Assembly: GCA_030042375.1 (NCBI GenBank)
Contig: JASHZU010000107.1
Span: forward strand, 1-5,960
From: Verrucomicrobiia bacterium
GTDB lineage: Bacteria > Verrucomicrobiota > Verrucomicrobiae > Limisphaerales > UBA11358
Reading direction: 5' to 3'
Length of the DNA: 5,960 nucleotides
This document shows positions 1 to 5,960 of the stretch, piece by piece. Position 1 is the first letter of the stretch. Every line of letters begins with the position of its first letter. The notes under the pieces were generated by a model. That model was not told the DNA's origin and did not search any database. It was given only the letters and a program-made list of their open reading frames with translations. The translations under genes and the position numbers were made by a program.

Positions 1-768
1 CATTTCGCCGCGTTTATGCAATTCTTCGATGACGGCGTAGTCCTCCGGGTAATTTTGAAATCCACCGCCGGCATCAATAATACTGGTCAGGCCCAGGCGG
101 TTGAGTTCGCGCATGAAGTGACGCGTGGAATTCATCTGATGTTCAGGCGGCAGTTTGGGTCCTTTGGCGAGCGTGGCGTAAAGGATGTTGGCGTTGGGAC
201 GGGCAACGAGCAGGCCGGTGGGGTTGCCCTGGCTATCGTGTTGGATTTCTCCGCCGATTGGATTGGGCGTGTCCTTCGTATAACCGCAGGCGCGAAGGGC
301 AGCCTTATTGAGTAACGCATGGCAATAGAGATGCAGGATGAAGACAGGCGTTTCGGGTGCAGCCGCGTTGATTTCGTCCAGCGTGGGCATCCGGCGTTCG
401 GCGAACTGAAATTCGGTCCAACCGCCAACGACACGAATCCATTGGCCGGGCGGCGTGCGTTGGGCCTGTTCCTTGAGCATTCGCAAGGCATCGGCCAGAC
501 TCGGCACACCATCCCAACGCAATTCCATGTTGTAATTCAAGCCGCCGCGAATGACGTGCAGATGTGAGTCGTTCAAGCCGGGAATGACCCGGCGGCCTTT
601 GAGATCAATGACTTTGGTACCTGGTCCGCGCTCGTATTCCTCGGCTTCATTCACGCCGGTGATGCGTCCGTCTTTGACAGCCAGATTGGCTGCCTCCGGA
701 TATTTGGGATCCAGCGTCGTGATACGGCCGTTGTAAAGAATGAGGTCGGGATACGATGATGCGCTCAT
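1..768 (-). CDS. YtcJ-like amidohydrolase (amidohydrolase family 3), N-terminal part
   Basis: The first 256 residues of a metal-dependent hydrolase are present; the reading frame is still open at base 1, so the C-terminal part lies outside the window. The protein starts MSASSYPDLILYNGRI, a typical opening for the small beta-sandwich domain of amidohydrolases. The composite linker VIPGLNDSHLH (residues 61-71) follows, with the first HxH metal ligands at H69 and H71. After this come stretches typical of the YtcJ/family-3 group, including GQWIRVVGGW (108-117), a GNPTGLL element (181-187) and GLTSIIDAG (226-234) in the TIM barrel. Family members hydrolyse C-N bonds in amides, formamides or cyclic compounds; the substrate here is unknown. 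No signal peptide is visible, so it is probably cytoplasmic. The ATG at 768 lies 6 bases after the stop of the preceding hydrolase gene and has no clear Shine-Dalgarno, which suggests translational coupling. Family assignment is firm; specificity is not. Confidence 0.9.
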   Translation of the reverse strand, partial: MSASSYPDLILYNGRITTLDPKYPEAANLAVKDGRITGVNEAEEYERGPGTKVIDLKGRRVIPGLNDSHLHVIRGGLNYNMELRWDGVPSLADALRMLKEQAQRTPPGQWIRVVGGWTEFQFAERRMPTLDEINAAAPETPVFILHLYCHALLNKAALRACGYTKDTPNPIGGEIQHDSQGNPTGLLVARPNANILYATLAKGPKLPPEHQMNSTRHFMRELNRLGLTSIIDAGGGFQNYPEDYAVIEELHKRGEM

Positions 769-774
769 TTTTTG

Positions 775-1449
775 CTAGTGAGATTTCTTCGGGACGACCT
801 GCGGCACTTTGGCTGATTGTGGCGCGTGATGAACCATGGTGTAGGCATATTCCACACCGACGCCGTAAGCGCCGCCCTGCTGTCTAATCAACTTCATGAG
901 CCCGTCATAATGCTCCCGCTTCGCCCAATCGCGTTGCCACTCCAACAAAGCAGGAATGGTCGTGAGGCGAACTGCCCCGGCTTGCACCATGCGCGACAAC
1001 GCTGCTTCCTGGGCGGCGGGTGAAGTGGCTCCGCAGCAATCTTCCACCACATAAATATTGTAGCCGGCCCCCAGCATTTCGATGGTCGGCCATGTCACGC
1101 AGACTTCGGTCCACAGACCGGTCATGATAATGTTCTTGCGGCCGGTGGCTTCGATCGCTTTGCGGAAGCCTGCGTCATCCCAGGAATTCATTGACGTGCG
1201 TTCGACGATGGGCTGGCCGGGGAAAACATCGAGCAGTTGCGGCCAGACGTAACCGCTAAAGGCTTCGGTTTCAACAGCAGTAATTACGGAGGGAACATTG
1301 AATTCCTTGGCGACTTTGGCCAGTAACGTGACGTTATTAATCAGAGTGGCGCGGTCAGCATTGGCGACGCCAAAAAGCATCTGCGGCTGGTGGTCAATGA
1401 ATACGATGGCGCTATCCTGTGCCGTGTAGAGTTTATTATAGTTTGGCAT
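775..1449 (-). CDS. YcaC-like isochorismatase-fold cysteine hydrolase
   Basis: A complete 224-residue protein of the isochorismatase-like hydrolase superfamily, closest by eye to E. coli YcaC (about 208 residues), whose physiological substrate is unsettled. It has the expected nucleophile environment: D19 in FIDHQ, R84 in IVERTSMNSW (the position of the basic triad member in this family), and C117 in GLWTEVCVTWP (111-121). A DxHxxxH-type metal site of nicotinamidases is not seen, which argues against nicotinamidase. The C-terminal tail (about 205-224, ending VVPKKSH) is lysine/proline-rich and longer than in YcaC. The ATG at 1449 was chosen because AAGGA lies 6 bases upstream and homology begins just after it; an in-frame ATG at 1491 would add 14 residues (MASLEKTIHKQGNI) encoded across that Shine-Dalgarno. 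It precedes the amidohydrolase by 6 bases, so the two are probably co-expressed. The protein is likely cytoplasmic and possibly oligomeric, as YcaC is. Confidence 0.9.
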   Translation of the reverse strand: MPNYNKLYTAQDSAIVFIDHQPQMLFGVANADRATLINNVTLLAKVAKEFNVPSVITAVETEAFSGYVWPQLLDVFPGQPIVERTSMNSWDDAGFRKAIEATGRKNIIMTGLWTEVCVTWPTIEMLGAGYNIYVVEDCCGATSPAAQEAALSRMVQAGAVRLTTIPALLEWQRDWAKREHYDGLMKLIRQQGGAYGVGVEYAYTMVHHAPQSAKVPQVVPKKSH

Positions 1450-1455
1450 GATATT

Positions 1456-1460
1456 TCCTT
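1456..1460 (-). promoter_or_regulatory. Ribosome binding site of the YcaC-like gene
   Basis: On the minus strand AAGGA lies 6 bases before the ATG at 1449. It decides the start in favour of this ATG over the in-frame ATG at 1491, which lacks an equally good site. Confidence 0.7.
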
Positions 1461-1495
1461 GTTTATGTATTGTTTTTTCCAATGAAGCCACCGTT

Positions 1496-1510
1496 CCGTT
1501 CCAAGAACGG
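1496..1510. repeat. Perfect 6-bp inverted repeat, 3-base spacer
   Basis: CCGTTC (1496-1501) and GAACGG (1505-1510) are exact reverse complements separated by CAA. The left arm overlaps a further CCGTTC copy (1491-1496). It lies about 45 bases upstream of the YcaC-like start codon. In the minus-strand transcript it is followed by A residues and not U, so it does not look like an intrinsic terminator. It could be an operator half-site pair or a small leader hairpin, or chance. Confidence 0.4.
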
Positions 1511-1532
1511 GCTGACTTCTGGCCTTATGTCG

Positions 1533-1580
1533 TCAACCTAACAGAAACACCTCATCGCGCATACTCCACAACTAGGTTGA
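1533..1580. repeat. 8-bp inverted repeat with 32-base spacer in the gap after glgP
   Basis: TCAACCTA (1533-1540) and TAGGTTGA (1573-1580) are exact reverse complements flanking 32 bases. Both lie in the non-coding gap between glgP and the YcaC-like gene. No T-tract follows on either strand, so a rho-independent terminator is not supported. A repeat of this size has a fair chance of arising randomly in a gap of 169 bases. Confidence 0.35.
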
Positions 1581-1618
1581 TTCTGACGCACTCTTTCGGG
1601 TGGCTCAGGCGGGCGAAA

Positions 1619-4153
1619 TTATCTTTGCCACAGGATTTGGCCCGCTTCCAGCGGAACCACGGCCTTCGGGAAATAAGGCACGACGCGCGGTGTGTAATCA
1701 CCCGCAGGCCGGTTGGCAGGCACACTCCCGCTATAGACGTAGCCATTGACCGAACCCGCAAGCTGCTGGCCGCGTTTCATTTCCTGTCGCACCGGAGTTT
1801 CGCCATCGGCATATAGCTCGAGCCGCACGGAGTCCGGAGCGATGTCATCCAAAAACAATTGAATTTCAAAGGTGTGTTTCTGCGCGTCGGATTGAACCTT
1901 TACTTCGCCAAAGCGCAATCCCGGCCATTTTTGTTCCAGGGTCCGCCGCCATTTAAGAATCTGCGCTCCGAGGGCGCCTTTATTTGCGGCGCGCTCCTGG
2001 TAGGCAGCGAAGGCCGGCAAATAACATTGCTCCGTATATTCGCGCACCGTGCGGCTGGCGGAGAAACGGGGGGTCAGGCGGGCCATGCTTTGGCGCATGC
2101 GATCCACCCATTGTTTGGAGATGCCGTTTTGGTCGCGAGTGTAAAACTGCGGCACGACCTCCTGTTCGAGCAATTCGTAGAGATGGTTGGCCTCGGCGGC
2201 GTCCCAGGCCGGATCATCGCCGTGCTCCTGGCCATCGCCCAGCGCCCAGCCAACTTCCGGCGTGTAGGCTTCGACCCACCAGCCGTCCAATTCCGACAAA
2301 TTGAGCGCGCCGTTGACGAGCACTTTCATGCCGCTGGTGCCGCTGGCTTCCCAGGGACGCCGCGGGGTGTTGAGCCAGACATCCACGCCCTCGACAAGGT
2401 GCTCGGTCAGCAGCATGTCATAATCGCTCAAGAACATCACATGGGGACGAATGGCAGGCTGGCGAATAAAATGGATCCATTGCTCAATCATATCCTGGCC
2501 GGGCTGGTCAGCGGGATGGGCTTTGCCGGCAATGATGAGCTGCACGGGACGACCTGGGTTGGTGAGGATGCGCGTGAGCCGTTCCGGGTCGTGCAGCAAC
2601 AAATTTGGCCGCTTGTAAGTGGCAAAGCGCCGTGCGAATCCCAAGGTCAGGACGTCAGGGTCAAACAAATTTTTGGCTACCTCTGCGTCTTCCCCCGACA
2701 TACCGCCGACATACATTTGCCGTGACAATCGTTGCCGCGCATATTCGATCAGCGACTTACGGTTCGTGGTGCGCATTTGCCAGAGTCGTTGGTCGGACGC
2801 GCGCTGGATGTTTTGATCCGGTGTGCCTGCACTATCCAGCCAGCGGCCTTTTCCGCAAGCTCCTTCCCAAAGTTCATCGGACGCGGGGGAGTCCCAACTG
2901 GGAACATGGATGCCATTGGTGATGTGTTTGACGGGCACTTCATTTTCCGGCCAGCGGGGAAAGAGCGACGCAAAAATGCGGCGGCTGACCTGGCCATGCA
3001 GGCGGCTGACTCCATTGATGGCACCGCTGCCGCGGATGGCGAGATAGGCCATGTTAAACGGCTCAGAAGCATCCCCGGGATTCAGCCGGCCCAAGGCCAG
3101 GAGATCCTGAATCGTGATGCCAAGACGTTGAGCGTAGGCACTAAGATAATTTCCGATCAGGTCGGGCGAAAACCGATCAAACCCGGCAGGCACCGCGGTG
3201 TGCGTTGTGAAAAGATTGCCGGCGCGGGTGGCTGCCAGCGCGACATCGAACGGCTGCCCGGTGTCTTCCATGAAATTACGGGCGCGTTCCAAAATAGCAA
3301 AGGCCGCATGCCCTTCATTCAAGTGACAAACCTGCGGCTGGATGCCAAGGGTTTTAAGAAGCCGCCAACCGCCAATGCCGAGGACCAGCTCCTGCCGGAG
3401 CCGCAGTTCCGGCCCGCCGCCGTAAAGCTCGCTGGTGATACCGCGCCAGGCGGGATAGTTCGCCGCGTCATTACTATCGAGCAGATAAAGTTTTGCGCGG
3501 CCGACCTGCACTTGCCAGGCGCGAACCCAAACGGAATAGCCCGGCAGCCTGACTTCCAGTCGCAACCACTCGCCGTTGGATTGGCGCAACGGAGTGATGG
3601 GCAATTGACCGGGAGCGTTGTATGGGTAAAGCGCCTGTTGTCTTCCGTCTTTGCCAATGACCTGGCGAAAATAGCCTTGTTGATAAAGCAATCCCAGGCC
3701 CACCACGGGCACGCCCAAGTCGCTCGCGGCTTTGAGTTGGTCGCCGGCCACGTTGCCGAGGCCGCCGGAATAAATGGGGAGCGCCTCGCTCAGCATGAAT
3801 TCCATGCTGAAGTAAGCCACGCAATTCAAGCCGGTCTTGGAATATTGTTTTTGAAACCACGCCGGGGCTTCGACCTCCTGGCGCTTGGCGCCAACGAGAT
3901 CATCCACTTTTTTGCGAAAGGCTGGTTCGGCCAAAGTTTTTTTGAGCTGGTCAGTTGATACCGTTTGCAGCAAGACCCAAGGGTTGTGAGTCAGATCCCA
4001 TAACTCGGGATCAAGCTGTTGCCAGAGGGCGTCGGCGCGGTGGTTCCACGACCAGCGCATGTCCAGCGCCAGCTCAATCAGTGAATCCAAGCCCGGGACA
4101 TCAGAGGGCAGAAAACCAAATTGACTTCTGCCGGTGTTAGTTTCTTTATCCAT
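1619..4153 (-). CDS. glgP: Alpha-glucan phosphorylase (GT35, DUF3417-containing type)
   Basis: An 844-residue, apparently full-length, PLP-dependent phosphorylase that cleaves alpha-1,4-glucan with phosphate to give glucose-1-phosphate, in the cytoplasm. The N-terminal region (about 18-130) matches DUF3417, including DMRWSWNHRADALWQQLDPELW (31-52). The catalytic core carries SGGLGNVAGDQLKAASDLG (129-147), HLNEGHAAF (277-285), NGIHVPSW (413-420), RRFATYKR (508-515), AGKAHPAD (542-549) and EASGTSGMK (602-610), whose K610 should bind PLP. The C-terminal 100 or so residues (about 745-844) form a beta-rich extension seen in long members of this subfamily, not in classical 800-residue GlgP/MalP. 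The ATG at 4153 is preceded by AAAGGAG. The gene follows pgm by 36 bases, so its product is a direct substrate for the neighbour. A preference for glycogen, maltodextrin or another glucan cannot be decided from sequence alone. Confidence 0.96.
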   Translation of the reverse strand: MDKETNTGRSQFGFLPSDVPGLDSLIELALDMRWSWNHRADALWQQLDPELWDLTHNPWVLLQTVSTDQLKKTLAEPAFRKKVDDLVGAKRQEVEAPAWFQKQYSKTGLNCVAYFSMEFMLSEALPIYSGGLGNVAGDQLKAASDLGVPVVGLGLLYQQGYFRQVIGKDGRQQALYPYNAPGQLPITPLRQSNGEWLRLEVRLPGYSVWVRAWQVQVGRAKLYLLDSNDAANYPAWRGITSELYGGGPELRLRQELVLGIGGWRLLKTLGIQPQVCHLNEGHAAFAILERARNFMEDTGQPFDVALAATRAGNLFTTHTAVPAGFDRFSPDLIGNYLSAYAQRLGITIQDLLALGRLNPGDASEPFNMAYLAIRGSGAINGVSRLHGQVSRRIFASLFPRWPENEVPVKHITNGIHVPSWDSPASDELWEGACGKGRWLDSAGTPDQNIQRASDQRLWQMRTTNRKSLIEYARQRLSRQMYVGGMSGEDAEVAKNLFDPDVLTLGFARRFATYKRPNLLLHDPERLTRILTNPGRPVQLIIAGKAHPADQPGQDMIEQWIHFIRQPAIRPHVMFLSDYDMLLTEHLVEGVDVWLNTPRRPWEASGTSGMKVLVNGALNLSELDGWWVEAYTPEVGWALGDGQEHGDDPAWDAAEANHLYELLEQEVVPQFYTRDQNGISKQWVDRMRQSMARLTPRFSASRTVREYTEQCYLPAFAAYQERAANKGALGAQILKWRRTLEQKWPGLRFGEVKVQSDAQKHTFEIQLFLDDIAPDSVRLELYADGETPVRQEMKRGQQLAGSVNGYVYSGSVPANRPAGDYTPRVVPYFPKAVVPLEAGQILWQR

Positions 4154-4157
4154 AAAA

Positions 4158-4164
4158 CTCCTTT
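4158..4164 (-). promoter_or_regulatory. Strong Shine-Dalgarno of glgP
   Basis: On the minus strand AAAGGAG ends 4 bases before the glgP ATG. The spacing is a little short, but this is the best ribosome binding site in the window. It sits inside the 36-base pgm-glgP gap, where no terminator hairpin is visible, consistent with co-transcription and independent initiation on glgP. Confidence 0.75.
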
Positions 4165-4189
4165 CTATTTTAACGTATTGAAAATTCGT

Positions 4190-5842
4190 TTAACGAGCCG
4201 ATGCGGCGATGGCGTCGTTAACAATTGCCTGGGCTTCCTCCTGGATGCGGCGCAAATGATCCGTTCCACGGAAACTTTCGGCGTAAATTTTGTAGATGTC
4301 CTCCGTGCCGGACGGGCGGGCGGCAAACCAACCATTTTCTGCAATCACTTTCAGGCCGCCAATGGGTGCGTCATTGCCGGGAGCGCGGGTAAGGATGGAT
4401 TGGATTTTTTCGCCGGCGAGATCCTTCTGCTGAACCTGCTGCGGAGAAAGCTTTTTGAGAGCGTCTTTTTGCTTCGCCGTCGCCGGGGCTTCCACGCGAT
4501 CATAAATGGGATCACCCAGTTCACGGGTCAGATCGCGGTAAATGTCTCCGGGATCGCGGCCCATCTTTGCGGTCATTTCCGCCGACAGGAGGGCCGGGGC
4601 AAGGCCGTCTTTATCCGTCGTCCAGTCACTACCGTCCTGGCGGAGGAAGGTGGCTCCGGCGCTTTCCTCTCCGACAAAGCCAAGCGAGCCGTTGAACAGC
4701 CCATCCACAAACCATTTGAAACCGACCGGGACTTCGGAAAGCTTCCGGCCAATTTTGGCGGTGACACGGTCAATCATTTGGCTGCTGACGAGCGTCTTGC
4801 CGACCGCAGTTTCCCGGCGCCAATTTGGCCGGTGTTGGAAAAGATAGAAAATGCAGGTTGAAAGATAATGATTGGGCGGCATCAAGCCGGTGTTGCGGGC
4901 GACAATCCCGTGCCGGTCATGGTCGGTATCGCAGGCGAAGGCGACATCGAAACGATCTTTCAAACCAATCAATCGTTGCATGGCATAGGGTGAAGACGGG
5001 TCCATGCGGATCTGGCCGTCCCAATCCACAGTCATGAAACGGAAGGTCGGGTCAACGATTTCACTGACGATGGTCAGGTTTAATCTATAGTTCGCGGCGA
5101 TCCGGCCCCAGTAATGAACTCCGGCACCGCCGAGAGGATCCACCCCCAACTTGATGGTCGAGCTGCGGATGGCTTCCATGTCCACGATGTTGCCCAGGTC
5201 ATTCACATAGGCCGTGAGATAGTCATGCCGGTGCGTGGTATCCGCGCGCAACGCTTTCTCGAACGGGATTCTTTTTACGCCTTGAAGCCCGGCTTCCAGC
5301 AATTCGTTGGCTTTCGCTTCGACCCAACCGGTGACATTGGTGTCCGCCGGGCCACCATTGGGCGGATTATATTTGAAACCGCCATCGTGTGGCGGGTTGT
5401 GCGAGGGTGTGATGACGATGCCATCGGCAAAGCCATTCTTGCGTCCATGGTTGTATGTGAGAATCGCGTGGGAGATGACGGGCGTGGGCGTGTAATCATC
5501 GCCCTCGGCGAGCATAACGTTTACTCCGTTGGCGGCCAGCACTTCGAGCGCGCTTCTCATCGCTGGAACGGAGAGCGCGTGGGTATCGATGCCGAGAAAC
5601 AACGGGCCGTCAATCTGCTGTTGTTTGCGGTAGAGACAAATCGCCTGGCTGATGGCAAGGATATGCTGCTCGTTAAATGACCTCTGCAGCGAGGAACCCC
5701 GGTGACCGGACGTGCCGAAAGCCACTCGCTGGGCCGGCACAGATGGGTCGGGTGCTTCGGTGTAGTATGCCGCGATAAGCGTCGGCACATCCACGAGAAT
5801 GGATGGCACCGCCGGTTTCCCTGCCAATGGACTGATTTTCAT
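4190..5842 (-). CDS. pgm: Phosphoglucomutase (alpha-D-glucose-phosphate specific)
   Basis: A complete 550-residue alpha-D-phosphohexomutase, very similar along its length to E. coli Pgm (546 residues). It interconverts glucose-1-phosphate and glucose-6-phosphate via a phosphoserine and Mg2+. Domain signatures appear in order: FGTSGHRGS (42-50) at the N-terminus, the active serine loop ITPSHNPP (144-151; S147), the metal loop DTDHDR (305-310; D305, D307, D309), the sugar-binding loop GEESAGA (391-397) and the phosphate-binding loop RPSGTED (509-515). All key residues are intact. The ATG at 5842 overlaps the stop of the upstream transketolase as ATGA, has no clear Shine-Dalgarno, and is probably translated by reinitiation. 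An in-frame TTG at 5881 would add 13 residues but lies inside the tkt coding sequence. The glgP gene follows 36 bases later, linking it to glucan turnover. PNP-type phosphomannomutase activity is less likely given the close Pgm match. Confidence 0.97.
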   Translation of the reverse strand: MKISPLAGKPAVPSILVDVPTLIAAYYTEAPDPSVPAQRVAFGTSGHRGSSLQRSFNEQHILAISQAICLYRKQQQIDGPLFLGIDTHALSVPAMRSALEVLAANGVNVMLAEGDDYTPTPVISHAILTYNHGRKNGFADGIVITPSHNPPHDGGFKYNPPNGGPADTNVTGWVEAKANELLEAGLQGVKRIPFEKALRADTTHRHDYLTAYVNDLGNIVDMEAIRSSTIKLGVDPLGGAGVHYWGRIAANYRLNLTIVSEIVDPTFRFMTVDWDGQIRMDPSSPYAMQRLIGLKDRFDVAFACDTDHDRHGIVARNTGLMPPNHYLSTCIFYLFQHRPNWRRETAVGKTLVSSQMIDRVTAKIGRKLSEVPVGFKWFVDGLFNGSLGFVGEESAGATFLRQDGSDWTTDKDGLAPALLSAEMTAKMGRDPGDIYRDLTRELGDPIYDRVEAPATAKQKDALKKLSPQQVQQKDLAGEKIQSILTRAPGNDAPIGGLKVIAENGWFAARPSGTEDIYKIYAESFRGTDHLRRIQEEAQAIVNDAIAASAR

Positions 5843-5960
5843 TTTTTCAAATTTTTTTGTTCGGCCAGCACAGATTTGCAAATTTCAACCACCTTGTCCG
5901 GTTCGAAGCCGAAATGTTTTTGAAGTTCCTTGAGCGGCGCGGAGGCGCCAAACGTATGCA
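5839..5960 (-). CDS. tkt: Transketolase, C-terminal end (partial)
   Basis: Only the last 39 codons and the TGA stop are inside the window; the rest lies beyond the right edge. The visible protein begins [18 protein letters not shown] and continues to a lysine-rich end (AEQKNLKK). The FGASAP motif followed by a helix ending in a FGF-type turn is the classic C-terminus of transketolase, which transfers two-carbon ketol units between sugar phosphates in the non-oxidative pentose phosphate pathway using thiamine diphosphate. The catalytic domains are not visible, so the assignment rests on this tail. The TGA at 5841-5839 overlaps the pgm ATG, which implies co-transcription and coupling. A related two-carbon-transferring enzyme such as dihydroxyacetone synthase is possible but less likely. 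Confidence 0.85.
   Translation of the reverse strand, partial: HTFGASAPLKELQKHFGFEPDKVVEICKSVLAEQKNLKK

Noticed and set aside
132..512. Minus-strand frame of 126 codons
   Set aside because: It overlaps the amidohydrolase in another frame; the amidohydrolase frame carries the HxH motif and family similarity throughout.
1471..1510. Hairpin plus T-run as an intrinsic terminator
   Set aside because: The T-run (1474-1478) is on the plus strand and precedes the hairpin there; on the transcribed minus strand the hairpin is followed by A residues.
1859..2725. Plus-strand open frame of 288 codons
   Set aside because: It is antisense to the 3' half of glgP, with no recognisable motif and no ribosome binding site that I could identify.
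2732..3958. Plus-strand open frame of 408 codons
   Set aside because: It lies wholly antisense to glgP, which has all catalytic motifs. The translation has no recognisable domain, and long antisense frames are expected opposite GC-rich genes.
4121..4861. Plus-strand open frame of 246 codons
   Set aside because: It is antisense to pgm and the start of glgP; composition follows from the complementary coding strand.
5843..5881. Upstream TTG start extending phosphoglucomutase by 13 residues
   Set aside because: The extension lies inside the transketolase coding sequence, is out of step with Pgm homology, and the ATGA overlap gives a better start.

Overview
The window is a compact bacterial chromosomal segment with every supported gene on the minus strand. 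In transcription order (high to low coordinates) it holds five genes: the 3' end of a transketolase gene (tkt), a complete phosphoglucomutase (pgm), a complete alpha-glucan phosphorylase (glgP), a YcaC-like isochorismatase-fold hydrolase, and the N-terminal part of a YtcJ-like amidohydrolase that runs off the left edge. I see no RNA gene, mobile element, CRISPR array or phage feature. The longest stretch without a gene is 169 bases (1450-1618), which contains two inverted repeats and a ribosome binding site.

The right half (1619-5960) is a carbohydrate-metabolism cluster. The tkt stop and pgm start overlap as ATGA, and pgm and glgP are 36 bases apart with a clear Shine-Dalgarno before glgP. 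Together they suggest one transcript. GlgP would release glucose-1-phosphate from stored alpha-1,4-glucan, Pgm would interconvert it with glucose-6-phosphate, and transketolase acts in the pentose phosphate pathway downstream. In the opposite direction Pgm can supply glucose-1-phosphate for glycogen synthesis.

The left part (1-1449) is a second pair, a cysteine hydrolase followed after 6 bases by a metal-dependent amidohydrolase. It lies on the same strand but behind the 169-base gap, so it may be a separate unit or a distal part of the same one. Its substrate cannot be read from the sequence.

The organism is a moderately GC-rich bacterium. The DUF3417-type glucan phosphorylase, the E. coli-like Pgm and the general gene style would fit a Verrucomicrobiota- or Acidobacteriota-like genome, but this is a weak impression and not a determination. 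The content is ordinary metabolism, and I found no convincing evidence of a previously undescribed system.
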